From positions 186,001 to 250,000 of the forward strand of contig NZ_JABAGQ010000006.1 in the NCBI RefSeq assembly GCF_012844225.1: a stretch of DNA of 64,000 nucleotides, written 5' to 3'. The notes beneath the pieces were generated by a model, which saw only the letters and a program-made list of their open reading frames with translations, had not been told where the DNA came from and did not search any database. This DNA is from Rhodococcus sp. 105337. Lineage in GTDB: Bacteria; Actinomycetota; Actinomycetes; Mycobacteriales; Mycobacteriaceae. Positions 8,749-17,056 of this stretch are shown piece after piece. Position 1 is the stretch's first letter. Every line of letters starts with the position of its first letter. The translations under genes and the position numbers were made by a program.

Positions 8749-9531
8749 TTACGACGCTTCGATGGTCGCCAATTCCTGCTTCCAGGTCCGGAAGCCTTCT
8801 TCGGTACGACCACGACGCCAGTACCCGGAGATAGAGGCGCGGGCAGGACTCACGCCCCGGTCCTTTCGCAGGTACGGACGAAGATGCTTCATCACCGTCT
8901 CCGCTTCACCGTGCACGAAGACGTGGACGTCCCCGGCCGGCCACGGAAGCGACTTCACCGCGGCGACGAGCGGCGCGTTACCGTCGATCAGGTCCTGCGG
9001 TGCGTCACCGGCGGCCACCCCACGATGCACCCAGTGCACCTCGACACCCGCCGGAACGGACAAGGGCAATTCGTCCGATACGCCCGCCACCTCGACGAAT
9101 ACCGCCCCCCGAGCGTCGCCGGGCAGCGACTCGAGCGCAGCAGCGATCGCCGGGAGCGCCGTCTCGTCGCCCGCGAGCAGGTGGAAATCCGCGGCCGGAT
9201 CGGGCCGGTATCCACCGCCCGGTCCGCGCACTACGACGTCGGTCCCGGGCTGCACACTGCGCGCCCACGGTCCGGCGACACCCTGGTCACCGTGCACGAC
9301 GAAGTCGATCCAGATCTCGCGGGCAGCCTCGTCGACCCGGCGCACCGTGTAGGTGCGTACCGCGGTGTCCTCTCCCGTGGGAAGTTCGATCTTGACGTAG
9401 CTGTCGGTGTCGGCTCGCGCGGCGAAGTCGCCGAAGCCGTCTCCGCCGAGGACGACCCGGACGAAGTGTTCGGCGATCGTCTCCGTGCGCAACACGGTCA
9501 GGGTCGTCGATGACGGAGATTTCCGGGCCAC
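8749..9531 (-). CDS. viuB: Siderophore-interacting protein (flavin ferric-siderophore reductase), ViuB-like
   Basis: Proteins of this family (SIP/ViuB) release iron from imported ferric siderophores by FAD/NAD(P)H-dependent reduction in the cytoplasm. The 260-residue protein has the FAD-binding barrel with RTYTVRRVD near residue 58-66, GPWARSVQPGTDVVVRGPGG, then the NAD-binding half with LLAGDETALPAI and the typical end WRRGRTEEGFRTWK. The GTG start at 9531 has a perfect AGGAGG. It occupies the same place as viuB (Rv2895c), between xerC and dprA in M. tuberculosis. An imperfect iron box overlaps the likely promoter, suggesting control by an IdeR/DtxR repressor. Confidence 0.92.
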   Translation of the reverse strand: MARKSPSSTTLTVLRTETIAEHFVRVVLGGDGFGDFAARADTDSYVKIELPTGEDTAVRTYTVRRVDEAAREIWIDFVVHGDQGVAGPWARSVQPGTDVVVRGPGGGYRPDPAADFHLLAGDETALPAIAAALESLPGDARGAVFVEVAGVSDELPLSVPAGVEVHWVHRGVAAGDAPQDLIDGNAPLVAAVKSLPWPAGDVHVFVHGEAETVMKHLRPYLRKDRGVSPARASISGYWRRGRTEEGFRTWKQELATIEAS

Positions 9532-9538
9532 TGCGCCT

Positions 9539-9557
9539 CCTGGTAAGGGTTACCTAT
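9539..9557 (-). promoter_or_regulatory. Candidate IdeR/DtxR iron box at the viuB promoter
   Basis: On the minus strand the 19-mer ATAGGTAACCCTTACCAGG matches the degenerate iron-box consensus TWAGGTWAGSCTWACCTWA at 14 of 19 positions and has a perfect core GGTAA-N3-TTACC (plus strand 9542-9554). A possible -10 TATAGG (9552-9557 reversed) overlaps it. The right half also overlaps the ribosome-binding site. Family knowledge: ViuB-like genes are often iron-repressed. Confidence 0.55.
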
Positions 9558-9616
9558 ATCGGCGCAACCGTACTCCGAGGCGGGGTCCAGCGGGGACGTC
9601 ACCCCTCGGGACGCTC

Positions 9617-9622
9617 TAGGCT
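9617..9622 (+). promoter_or_regulatory. -10 hexamer TAGGCT of the small gene at 9631
   Basis: TAGGCT ends 8 nt before the ATG at 9631; no ribosome-binding site is present, which fits a leaderless or near-leaderless transcript. Confidence 0.5.
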
Positions 9623-9630
9623 CGATACCC

Positions 9631-9912
9631 ATGAGCACCACCGCGACCGAGATCGCCACCTGGATGACCGACATCATCACCACGGAACACAAGGTCACCC
9701 AGACCGACATGGTCGACGCGATCGAGGCCAAGTTCGGACCCGAGTGGACCTACATCAACGACAACGGTCACGCGTCGATCGACCGGGCCGTTCTCCGGGA
9801 GTTCCGCAAGGCCCACCGCGGTGGCGTGAAGTGGGACCGGGAGGATCGCGCCTGGTACGTGGACGACACCGCCGCCGCCGAGGGCACCGACTCGGAGACC
9901 ACCGGGAACTGA
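9631..9912 (+). CDS. Small hypothetical protein (93 aa)
   Basis: I do not recognise this protein with confidence. It is 93 residues, soluble and acidic: MSTTATEIATWMTDIITTEH, then KVTQTDMVDAIEAKFGPEW, YINDNGHASIDRAVLREF, RKAHRGGVKWDREDRAWYV, ending in an Asp/Glu/Thr-rich tail. The pattern of short helices followed by a strand pair (VKWDREDRAWYV) would fit a small winged-helix-like fold, but this is only a guess. Codon use and GC content match the neighbours, and the leaderless -10 box supports expression. It stands alone between viuB (divergent) and the ClC gene (216 nt downstream). Confidence 0.75.
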   Translation: MSTTATEIATWMTDIITTEHKVTQTDMVDAIEAKFGPEWTYINDNGHASIDRAVLREFRKAHRGGVKWDREDRAWYVDDTAAAEGTDSETTGN

Positions 9913-10128
9913 CACGACACCCCGGCGACGCCGACCCGCCGGGACGATTCCGCGATACTCCGATTCCCGGACCGGCCGAAACGTCCGAACGACCACGCAG
10001 GACAGACTCCGGTGGCCATACTTCCGAGTGTGGATTGTTTTCGATCGCCTGCGTTCGATCCCTTCACGGCCGCGTCGGCACGGCGCGGCCTGCGCCCGTA
10101 GCCGACATCCCCCGGTCCTGGAGAGCGC

Positions 10129-11463
10129 ATGGCGGATTCACGCGACAAATCGGACGAAGCTCCCGTAGTCGCGCGCGAACTCGCAATCGTCTGCCTGGTC
10201 GCTGCTGTTGCCGGCGCGCTGATCGGCTTCGTCGGAGGAGCGTTCCGATGGTGTCTGCTGAGGGCTGACGCAGCACGGATCGATCTTCTGGGCTGGGCGC
10301 ACGAGTTGCCCGGACCGGGATGGTTGATCCCGATGGGGGTCACGGCCGTCTGTGCCGCGATCGCGGCGTTGATAGTGCGCTGGGTGCCGTTCGCATCCGG
10401 TAGCGGTATTCAGCATGTCGAGGCCGTCTCCCGCGGCGAGGTCGACCCACCGCAATTCCGGATATTGCCTGCGACGTTGGTGGGCGGCGTCCTCAGCATC
10501 GGGTCGGGTCTCGTGCTCGGACGTGAAGGCCCCATCGTGCACATGGGCGCAGTCGCAGGGGCCGAGACAGCTCGCCGCGCGGGGATGAACGCCGATCACC
10601 AGCGACTCCTGCAGACGTCGGTATCCGGCGCGGGACTGGCGGTCGCGTTCAATGCGCCCATCGGTGGCGCGCTGTTCGTCTTCGAGGAAGTCATGCACTC
10701 GTTCCGGCTCCGGACTGTGGTGCCGGTTCTGGTGTCTGTCGCCGTCGGGGTCGCGTGCTCCCGTCTTGTCGTCGGAGATTCGCCTGACTTCTCGGTCGGC
10801 CCGGTCGATCCCCCCTCGATCACCCTGCTCCCGGTGTTCGTCGTGTTCGGTCTCCTCACCGGAGTTCTCGGCGCTGCCTACAACCGTGCGGTGATGGGTT
10901 CACTGTCCGTTGTGGACGCTCTCCGCTCGGTCCCCTCGGTGGTGAAGGCCACTGCGATCGGAGGTGCCATCGGCTTGCTCTCCGCAGCCTCACCTCCTGC
11001 TACCGGCGGCGGCGACTCCCTGGTGCAGCACGTGCTGTCGGGCGGCGCGCTCGCGATCCCGCTCGTCGCGTTGTACGTCGCATTGCGGTTCGCCACGGGG
11101 CCCGTCTCGTATGCCGCGGGCACTCCGGGAGGTCTGTTCGCTCCGCTACTCGCGCTCGGTGCGCTGTGGGGCGTGCTCTACGCGGGGATCTGCCACGCAA
11201 TAGTTCCCGGAATCGATTCCTCTGTTGCGGTGCCGATGGCAATCGTGGGAATGGCCTCGATGTTCAGTGCGACGGTGCGCGCACCCGTCACCGGCGCGGT
11301 CCTCGTCATGGAGATGACCGCGACGACCAGCGTCACCGTCCCGATGCTCGCAGCCGTCGCCGGGGCATTCGCCGTAGCGCAGTTGATGGGATCCTCGCCG
11401 ATCTACGACAGCCTGAGAGAACGCATGCTCGCGCAACTGCACCACCCCCCACGTGGAGACTGA
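10129..11463 (+). CDS. ClC-family chloride channel / H+-Cl- antiporter
   Basis: The product moves chloride across the cytoplasmic membrane, probably as a Cl-/H+ exchanger. The 444-residue protein carries the ClC signature segments in order: SGSGIQHVEAV (the GSGIP-like loop), LGREGPIVHMGA with the gating glutamate, and GTPGGLFAPLLALGALWG (the GxFxP-like loop). It has roughly 10-12 hydrophobic segments and no C-terminal CBS domains. The ATG at 10129 is preceded by GGAG at a good distance. A role in acid or osmotic stress is plausible but not shown. It converges with dprA with only 19 nt between stop codons. Confidence 0.92.
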   Translation: MADSRDKSDEAPVVARELAIVCLVAAVAGALIGFVGGAFRWCLLRADAARIDLLGWAHELPGPGWLIPMGVTAVCAAIAALIVRWVPFASGSGIQHVEAVSRGEVDPPQFRILPATLVGGVLSIGSGLVLGREGPIVHMGAVAGAETARRAGMNADHQRLLQTSVSGAGLAVAFNAPIGGALFVFEEVMHSFRLRTVVPVLVSVAVGVACSRLVVGDSPDFSVGPVDPPSITLLPVFVVFGLLTGVLGAAYNRAVMGSLSVVDALRSVPSVVKATAIGGAIGLLSAASPPATGGGDSLVQHVLSGGALAIPLVALYVALRFATGPVSYAAGTPGGLFAPLLALGALWGVLYAGICHAIVPGIDSSVAVPMAIVGMASMFSATVRAPVTGAVLVMEMTATTSVTVPMLAAVAGAFAVAQLMGSSPIYDSLRERMLAQLHHPPRGD

Positions 11464-11482
11464 AATCCGGCCCTGGTGAGGT

Positions 11483-12610
11483 TCACGCACGCCGCCAGCC
11501 ACCGTCCACCAGAACCACGAGCCCGTCCAGCTCGAGCAGAGTCAACGCCGCACGAACCTGCTCGACCGGCACACCCGCCGACTCCGCCAGGACCGACGGA
11601 GTGCAACTGCCCGTGGCCGGAAAAGCCTCGTACACAAGAGAACTCTCCGTCGACAAGCCATCGAGATCTCGGTGGAACAACGCGTCACGTCCGTCGTCGC
11701 GGGCGAGCAGCGGTCCGCATTCCTCCACGATCTCGCGCGCACTGCCCACCAGACGCGCCTCACCCTCGCGGATCATCCGGTGACAACCCTGCGACGATGC
11801 GGAGGTCACCGGACCCGGCACCGCCATCACGGGTTTGCCGAGCCGTCGAGCCCACGTCGCCGTATTGCGAGCGCCGCTGCGCCATCCCGCCTCCACCACG
11901 ACCGTGCCCGCCGACAACGCCGCAATCAGGCGATTGCGCGCCAGGAATCGGTACCGGGCAGGCGTAGTGCCCGTGGGGTACTCGCTCACAACCAGGCCCG
12001 TTTCCGAGACCGATCGCAGCAGCGCGGAATGCGCGGCGGGATAAGCCCGGTCGACGCCGCACGCAAGGACGGCCAGCGTCGGCCCCCCGACCCCCAGCGC
12101 CGCCCGATGCGCTGCAGCATCGACCCCGAACGCCGCACCGGACACCACGGTCCACCCGTCGACAGCGAGATCCCCGGCGACCTGCGCGGTCACGTGTTCG
12201 CCGTATCCACTCGCCGCGCGGGTGCCCACGATGCCCACGGACCGGTCGGTCAGTTCGTCGATTCTTCGCTCCCCCCACACCCACAGCGCGAGAGGCGGCG
12301 CGTCGGCATCGGCGGTGGTGGTCAGCGAGTCGAATCCGAGCAGGTGCCAGGCCGGCCACTCCTCGTCGTCCGGCGTGACCAGGCGCCCTCCCGATCGTGC
12401 GAGCCTGCCGAGATCCTCCGCCGCCGTGTCGAGGTGCGCCCGCGCGGCAAGCCGGGACGACAACCGTCCGCCGGCGCCGCCCTGACGAACCGCCTCGGCC
12501 ACCTCGACCACGCCGTGTTCCCCGATCGCCGCGGACAACGACCGGGACGCGCCCTGCGCCACCGTGGACAGATACGCCCAGGCGAGGCGTCTCTCGTCGG
12601 CCGCGCTCAC
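11483..12610 (-). CDS. dprA: DNA-processing protein DprA/Smf
   Basis: DprA binds single-stranded DNA and loads RecA during natural transformation; in actinobacteria its physiological role is unclear. The 375-residue protein has the Rossmann-like core with SVGIVGTRAASGYGEHV, VVSGAAFGVDAAAHRAAL, the VDRAYPAAHSALLRSV segment and SETGLVVSEYP, plus a C-terminal winged-helix domain (YEAFPATGSCTPSVLAESAG onward). The GTG start at 12610 shares GTGA with the comM stop, a 4-nt overlap that implies translational coupling. dprA-comM-yraN is the conserved actinobacterial order. Confidence 0.95.
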   Translation of the reverse strand: MSAADERRLAWAYLSTVAQGASRSLSAAIGEHGVVEVAEAVRQGGAGGRLSSRLAARAHLDTAAEDLGRLARSGGRLVTPDDEEWPAWHLLGFDSLTTTADADAPPLALWVWGERRIDELTDRSVGIVGTRAASGYGEHVTAQVAGDLAVDGWTVVSGAAFGVDAAAHRAALGVGGPTLAVLACGVDRAYPAAHSALLRSVSETGLVVSEYPTGTTPARYRFLARNRLIAALSAGTVVVEAGWRSGARNTATWARRLGKPVMAVPGPVTSASSQGCHRMIREGEARLVGSAREIVEECGPLLARDDGRDALFHRDLDGLSTESSLVYEAFPATGSCTPSVLAESAGVPVEQVRAALTLLELDGLVVLVDGGWRRA

Positions 12611-14115
12611 ACCAGTCCCCTGTCGCGGAACTGCAGTGCTGTCGCGACATGCACCTCCGACGGCGAGGCCGCGCCCGCGAGATCGGCCAGCGACCACGCG
12701 ACGCGCAACGCCCGGTCGGCGCCTCTCGCGGTGATCGCACCCTTCCGCAGCGCTCGTTCGACGGGCCGCACCGCCGCGGGGGCGAGGCGGAACTTCTGCC
12801 GCAGAGCGGGTCCGGGAACCTCGGCATTGGTGGACCACCCGTACTCGGCCCAGCGCTCCCGCGCAGCGCCGCGTGCGTTCGCGACCCGAGCGCGCACCTC
12901 GTCGGTACTCTCACCGGTCTCGTCCATCAGGGCACTGGTCGCGACGGACTCCATCCGGATGCGTAGGTCCACCCGATCGAGCAACGGACCCGAAAGCCTC
13001 CCGAGATACCGGCGGCGCGCCGTGGGAGCACAGACGCAGTCGGCGTCGCGTGCCGGTGCGCACGGGCACGGGTTCGCCGCCAGGATCAGCTGGAACCGCG
13101 CCGGGTACCGTGCCACGCCGTCACGCCGCGCAATCCGGACTTCGCCGTCCTCGAGGGGTGTCCGCAGTGCTTCGAGTGTTTTCGTGCCCATCTCGGCAAC
13201 TTCGTCGAGGAAGAGGATTCCGCGGTGCGCTCGGCTTACCGCACCCGGCTTCGCCATCCCTGTCCCACCACCGATCAGCGAGCTCACCGAGGCGGTGTGG
13301 TGAGGGGCGATGAAGGGGGGTTCCGTCACCAGAGGACGGTCGGCGGTGAGCGTACCGGCCACCGAGTGAATCGCGGTCACTTCGAGGGCGTGCTTCTCGG
13401 TGAGCACGGGAAGAATTCCCGGGAGACGCTGTGCGAGCATCGTTTTGCCGATCCCCGGCGGACCGGTGAGCATGAGGTGATGCGCCCCCGCAGCGGCCAC
13501 TTCGAGGGCGCGGCGCGCCTCGTACTGCCCGACGACTTCGCTCAGGTCCCCGCGGACCGCACGCGGAGGGGCGCGACGCTCGCCGGGACGCTCGAGAGCA
13601 CCGTCACCCCGCAACCAGCGCACGAGGTCCGCGAGGGTATCGGCGCCGTAGATCTCGATCCCCTCCACCAGCGCGGCTTCGATCATCGTCGCGGTGGGCA
13701 CCACAACCCTCCGCCACCCGTGATTCATCGCGGTCACGACCGCCGGCAGCACTCCCCGGATCGGCCGCAGCCTGCCGTCCAGTGCGAGTTCACCCAGCAG
13801 GATCGTCTTCTCGAGGAGATCGAGGGGGACGATGTCGGCGGCGTTGAGCACCGCGCACGCAAGACCCACGTCGTAGACGCTGCCCACTTTGGGCAGCGTC
13901 GCCGGCGACAACGCCAGCACGACTTTCGAATCCGGCCATGCAGCACCCGAATTGGACACCGCGGCGCGCACCCGATCGCGCGACTCCTGCAGCGCGGTGT
14001 CGGGCAGACCCACCATGGTCACGCCGGGTAGCCCCCGGCCGATATCCGCTTCGATCTCGACGACCTGCCCGTCGACACCCGAGACCGCCACCGACCAGGC
14101 TCTGCCCAGCGCCAT
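12607..14115 (-). CDS. comM: YifB/ComM-family Mg-chelatase-like AAA+ ATPase
   Basis: ComM is a hexameric AAA+ helicase that helps branch migration during integration of incoming DNA in transformable bacteria; the role in actinobacteria is not settled. The 502-residue protein starts MALGRAWSVAVSGVDGQVV with the Lon-like N-domain (about 1-170), then Walker A LTGPPGIGKTMLAQRLPG, Walker B GILFLDEVAEMG, the Cys-rich NPCPCAPARDADCVCAP insert that is usual in this family, and a C-terminal Mg-chelatase helical domain. The ATG at 14115 overlaps the yraN stop by 1 nt (TGATG). It lies in the yraN-comM-dprA unit. Confidence 0.95.
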   Translation of the reverse strand: MALGRAWSVAVSGVDGQVVEIEADIGRGLPGVTMVGLPDTALQESRDRVRAAVSNSGAAWPDSKVVLALSPATLPKVGSVYDVGLACAVLNAADIVPLDLLEKTILLGELALDGRLRPIRGVLPAVVTAMNHGWRRVVVPTATMIEAALVEGIEIYGADTLADLVRWLRGDGALERPGERRAPPRAVRGDLSEVVGQYEARRALEVAAAGAHHLMLTGPPGIGKTMLAQRLPGILPVLTEKHALEVTAIHSVAGTLTADRPLVTEPPFIAPHHTASVSSLIGGGTGMAKPGAVSRAHRGILFLDEVAEMGTKTLEALRTPLEDGEVRIARRDGVARYPARFQLILAANPCPCAPARDADCVCAPTARRRYLGRLSGPLLDRVDLRIRMESVATSALMDETGESTDEVRARVANARGAARERWAEYGWSTNAEVPGPALRQKFRLAPAAVRPVERALRKGAITARGADRALRVAWSLADLAGAASPSEVHVATALQFRDRGLV

Positions 14116-14471
14116 CACAGCACCTGCCGCAGGTGGGTGATGACGGGCGCGTAGCCGCGCTGGAGCAGCACTGTCACGACATCCACCCGGATGTGCGTCC
14201 ACCGCCTGCTCTGCGCGGCGAGCCACATGCCCGCGAGACGCCGGATCCGTTCGGTCTTACCTCGGGTGACGGCTTCGGCGGGCGTGCCGTACCCGAGACC
14301 CGACCGGGTCTTGACCTCCACGAATACGAGGACCGCGCCGTCCTGCGCGATCAGATCGAGTTCCCCGTACCGCGTGCGCCAATTGCGTTCGAGCACCACC
14401 ATTCCGGCGGACTCGAGGAATTCTGCGGCGAGGTCTTCCCCGCGTATCCCCAGATCCCGATTACGTCCCAT
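14115..14471 (-). CDS. UPF0102 family protein YraN (predicted endonuclease fold)
   Basis: This 118-residue protein belongs to the YraN/UPF0102 family, which has a restriction-endonuclease-like fold; its substrate is unknown. Visible motifs are GEDLAAEFL, the catalytic-looking GELDLIAQD, and FVEVKTRSG, which together give the E...D-(x)n-ExK active-site pattern. M. tuberculosis Rv2898c is the equivalent in the same order. It is the first gene of the yraN-comM-dprA unit and overlaps comM by 1 nt. A bulged 10-bp hairpin (14481-14514) lies just upstream in its leader. Confidence 0.92.
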   Translation of the reverse strand: MGRNRDLGIRGEDLAAEFLESAGMVVLERNWRTRYGELDLIAQDGAVLVFVEVKTRSGLGYGTPAEAVTRGKTERIRRLAGMWLAAQSRRWTHIRVDVVTVLLQRGYAPVITHLRQVL

Positions 14472-14480
14472 GCCCGGCTC

Positions 14481-14514
14481 CTCCCCCTGCGTGCACCTAC
14501 TGTGCAGCGGGGAG
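14481..14514 (-). repeat. Hairpin in the leader of yraN
   Basis: CTCCCCCTGC at 14481-14490 pairs with GCAGCGGGGAG at 14504-14514 with a single bulged C, around a 13-nt loop. It starts 10 nt upstream of the yraN ATG. It could occlude the start region or simply end an upstream transcript. Confidence 0.5.
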
Positions 14515-14566
14515 GGCGCGAGGCAACGGAAACAAGGGCCCCGAGGCGTGATCTGTGGATGAGGGC

Positions 14567-14586
14567 GGGCGTTGTGGACAACGCCC
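14567..14586 (-). terminator. Hairpin terminator after the DUF2469 gene
   Basis: GGGCGTTG-TGGA-CAACGCCC forms a perfect 8-bp stem with a 4-nt loop, 9 nt past the DUF2469 stop codon. The same bases include TTGTCCACA (reverse strand), but the position fits a terminator better than a DnaA site. Confidence 0.75.
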
Positions 14587-14595
14587 TCGGGTCGG

Positions 14596-14910
14596 CTATC
14601 CCAGCTTGTCGGGCAACCTCAACTCGGGCTTGTCGAGTTCTTCGATGTTGACGTCCTTGAAGGTGATCACCCGGACGTGCTTGACGAACCGCGCGGGGCG
14701 GTACATGTCCCAAACCCAGGCGTCGGACATGCGTACCTCGAAGTACACCTCTCCGCTCGCGTTGTGCGGGAGCAACTCGACCGCGTTGGCGAGATAGAAC
14801 CGTCGTTCGGTCTCCACGACGTACGCGAACTGACCGACGATGTCCCGGTACTCCCGGTACAGCGAGAGCTCCATCTCGGTTTCGTACTTTTCGAGATCCT
14901 CGGCACTCAT
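14596..14910 (-). CDS. DUF2469 family protein
   Basis: A conserved actinobacterial protein of 104 residues with no known function. It starts MSAEDLEKYETEMELSLYRE, then YRDIVGQFAYVVETERRFYL, and ends with FVKHVRVITFKDVNIEELDK. The Mycobacterium equivalent is Rv2901c, also directly downstream of rnhB. The start at 14910 matches the family length; GGGAGGA lies about 11 nt upstream. The acidic and aromatic content suggests a cytoplasmic binding protein, but nothing more can be said. It is the last gene of the lepB-rnhB-DUF2469 run and is followed by a hairpin terminator. Confidence 0.9.
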   Translation of the reverse strand: MSAEDLEKYETEMELSLYREYRDIVGQFAYVVETERRFYLANAVELLPHNASGEVYFEVRMSDAWVWDMYRPARFVKHVRVITFKDVNIEELDKPELRLPDKLG

Positions 14911-14947
14911 CGCTTTCGGTGTCCTCCCAGTCCGGTGTGTCCTGTCA

Positions 14948-15655
14948 TCATCCCGCATCTGCCTCGTCGATGAACAATCGCCGCCGGAACGGGGTGTCGC
15001 CGGACACCGCCGCGACGTTTGCCCACGACCGTCGATGCTCGTGGCACGGGCCGCGTTCTTGCAGCGCCGCGATGTGGGCGGGTGTGTTGTAGCCCTTGTG
15101 TACCGCGAAACCGTACCCCGGTATCTCGCGATCGAGGTCCACCATGATCCGATCTCGCGTGACCTTGGCGAGAATACTGGCGGCCGCGATACAGGCGGCC
15201 GCGCCGTCTCCGCCGATGACCGGAAGCGACGGAACCGGCAGACCGGGCACCCGGAATCCGTCGGTGAGCACATAGCCGGGTGCGAGGGACAGGCCCGCGA
15301 CGGCGCGTCGCATGCCTTCGATGTTGGCCACGTGGATACCGATCGCGTCGATCTCCGCGGCCGGTACCTCGATCACATTCCACGCGAGTGCCCTGCGCGT
15401 GATGACCGCGTACAACTCTTCGCGAGTCTTCTCGGTGAGCTTCTTCGAGTCGTCGAGCCGATCGAGCGACGGGTGCGGCTTCGGGCCGAGAATGCAGGCC
15501 GCGATGACCAGCGGGCCGGCGCACGGACCTCGCCCGGCCTCGTCGACTCCGGCCACGGGGCCGAGTCCGCACCGCACGAGGGCGGATTCCATCGTCCGCA
15601 GGCCCGCGGACCTGCGGATCACCGGACGAGGGGGCCAATTGTCCAGAACGGTCAC
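14948..15655 (-). CDS. rnhB: Ribonuclease HII
   Basis: RNase HII cuts RNA in RNA-DNA hybrids and starts removal of single ribonucleotides from DNA. The 235-residue protein has the catalytic [13 protein letters not shown] (D38, E39), [24 protein letters not shown] and the [15 protein letters not shown] segment typical of type II enzymes. The GTG start at 15655 overlaps the lepB stop by 4 nt (GTGA), indicating coupled translation. Length is normal for the family. Confidence 0.96.
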   Translation of the reverse strand: MTVLDNWPPRPVIRRSAGLRTMESALVRCGLGPVAGVDEAGRGPCAGPLVIAACILGPKPHPSLDRLDDSKKLTEKTREELYAVITRRALAWNVIEVPAAEIDAIGIHVANIEGMRRAVAGLSLAPGYVLTDGFRVPGLPVPSLPVIGGDGAAACIAAASILAKVTRDRIMVDLDREIPGYGFAVHKGYNTPAHIAALQERGPCHEHRRSWANVAAVSGDTPFRRRLFIDEADAG

Positions 15656-16515
15656 GAGGGGATTATCTCCGGAGAATCGATCAGACCCCACCGTCCGGGG
15701 GGCAGCACGATGAACTGGGCCTTGCCGATCACGTTGTCCAGGGGAACGGCACCCTGGTATTCGTCGCCGACGTGATACCGCGAGTCCGCGGAGTTGCTGC
15801 GGTTGTCGCCCATGACCCATACCGCGTCCTCGGGGACGGTGATCGGGCCGAAGCACCGGCCGGACGGTACTTCGGTGTCGCAGTCGACCACGCCGGGCGT
15901 GAACGGGTAGTCCATCTGCACATACGGCTCGTCGAGCGGTTTGCCGTCGACGAGGACGCGGCCCTGGTCGTCACAGCACTCGACCGTCTGACCCCCGACT
16001 GCGATGACGCGCTTGACGAGGTCGTTCTCGTCGGGCGGCACGACACCGATCAGCGAGCCGACCTCCTGGAGGCCGCGCAGAACGACATTGTCGGAGCGAG
16101 TCGAGGTGTATCCCGCCGACCACGAGTCGGGTCCCTTGAACACGATGACGTCGCCGGGCCGGGGATCGGTGAAGCGGTAGCTGATCTTCTCGACGACGAT
16201 CCGGTCTCCGGTACAGCCCGGGCATCCGTGGAGCGTGGGCTCCATCGACTCGGACGGGATGAGGTAGACGCGGGCGACGAATGTCTGGAGCAGGAAACTC
16301 AGTGCCAGCGCCACCACGATGAGAATCGGGAGTTCGCGCCAGAAGGACTTCTCCTTCTTCGTGTCCGTGTTGTCGTCCTTGCGGGAGAATCCACCGCCCG
16401 GATCGGCGTCGTCGCGCCGGTGGTGTGCACCGGAGGTTCGGTGGTTGCGGGCGACGGCGTCGTCGCTGTAACGGTGCGCACCCGGACCGGCCGGATCGTG
16501 CGGGGAATCTGCCAC
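15652..16515 (-). CDS. lepB: Signal peptidase I
   Basis: This membrane serine protease removes signal peptides from exported preproteins. The 287-residue protein has a hydrophilic N-terminal extension (about 1-60), one transmembrane helix (about 61-82), the catalytic Ser in PSESMEPTL (S90), the catalytic Lys in [11 protein letters not shown] (K168), and the box E motif [18 protein letters not shown] pair near residue 98-101 and further Cys residues could form a disulphide outside the membrane. The GTG at 16515 is placed 6 nt after a TAGGCT -10 box, which suggests a leaderless mRNA. lepB, rnhB and the DUF2469 gene run together. Confidence 0.96.
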   Translation of the reverse strand: MADSPHDPAGPGAHRYSDDAVARNHRTSGAHHRRDDADPGGGFSRKDDNTDTKKEKSFWRELPILIVVALALSFLLQTFVARVYLIPSESMEPTLHGCPGCTGDRIVVEKISYRFTDPRPGDVIVFKGPDSWSAGYTSTRSDNVVLRGLQEVGSLIGVVPPDENDLVKRVIAVGGQTVECCDDQGRVLVDGKPLDEPYVQMDYPFTPGVVDCDTEVPSGRCFGPITVPEDAVWVMGDNRSNSADSRYHVGDEYQGAVPLDNVIGKAQFIVLPPGRWGLIDSPEIIPS

Positions 16516-16521
16516 GACGAC

Positions 16522-16527
16522 AGCCTA
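16522..16527 (-). promoter_or_regulatory. -10 hexamer TAGGCT of leaderless lepB
   Basis: On the minus strand TAGGCT is followed by 6 nt (GTCGTC) and then the GTG start at 16515; there is no ribosome-binding site. A poor -35 (TTCGGA, 18-nt spacer) may precede it. Confidence 0.6.
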
Positions 16528-16556
16528 GCGTCTGCCACCACGCTCTCCGAACGGCA

Positions 16557-16592
16557 ACAACCCGGCACGGACGAATGTCCGTACCGGGTTGT
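16557..16592 (-). terminator. Terminator downstream of rplS
   Basis: ACAACCCGGCACGGAC at 16557-16572 pairs with 16577-16592 at 15 of 16 positions around a 4-nt loop GAAT. It lies 26 nt past the rplS stop, separating rplS from lepB. Confidence 0.88.
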
Positions 16593-16618
16593 CGAACTCG
16601 TGGTTCAGCGCGTGGAGA

Positions 16619-16960
16619 TCAGCGCTTTTCCTTGATCTTCGCAGCCTTGCCGCGCAGGTCGCGCAGGTAGTACAGCTTGGCGCGACGCACGTCACCGCGG
16701 GTGAGGACGTCGATCTTCGCAATGTTGGGGCTGTGGACCGGGAAGGTGCGCTCGACACCGACGCCGAACGACACCTTGCGCACGGTGAAGGTCTCGCGGA
16801 CGCCGCCGCCCTGACGCCGGATCACGACGCCCTTGAAGACCTGCACGCGCTCCTTGGAGCCCTCGATAACCTTGACGTGCACGTCGAGCGTGTCGCCGGG
16901 ACGGAAGTCCGGGATGTCGTCGCGCAGCGACTTTGCGTCCAGAAAGTCCAGGGTGTTCAT
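16619..16960 (-). CDS. rplS: 50S ribosomal protein L19
   Basis: L19 sits at the 30S-50S interface. The 113-residue protein starts [20 protein letters not shown] and shows [40 protein letters not shown] and the ending [20 protein letters not shown], all standard for L19. GAGGAT precedes the ATG at a good distance. It is monocistronic here, bounded by a strong terminator downstream and a 96-nt gap upstream. Confidence 0.97.
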   Translation of the reverse strand: MNTLDFLDAKSLRDDIPDFRPGDTLDVHVKVIEGSKERVQVFKGVVIRRQGGGVRETFTVRKVSFGVGVERTFPVHSPNIAKIDVLTRGDVRRAKLYYLRDLRGKAAKIKEKR

Positions 16961-17056
16961 CGGTTACATCCTCTTTTTCGCTCGAGCAGAGGAACCTGGC
17001 GGCGACCACCGTGAGGCGGGCTCGACCGGTTCATACCCAGGTCAGGTAGGCGTGCC

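Noticed and set aside
12873-12940. Possible frameshift or pseudogene in comM/dprA because of large overlapping frames
   Set aside because: Both proteins are complete with intact motifs, and the true overlap is only 4 nt (GTGA).
14573-14581. Exact DnaA-box match TTGTCCACA (minus strand) after the DUF2469 gene
   Set aside because: It is part of a perfect hairpin immediately after a stop codon, better explained as a terminator. No other origin features are nearby.
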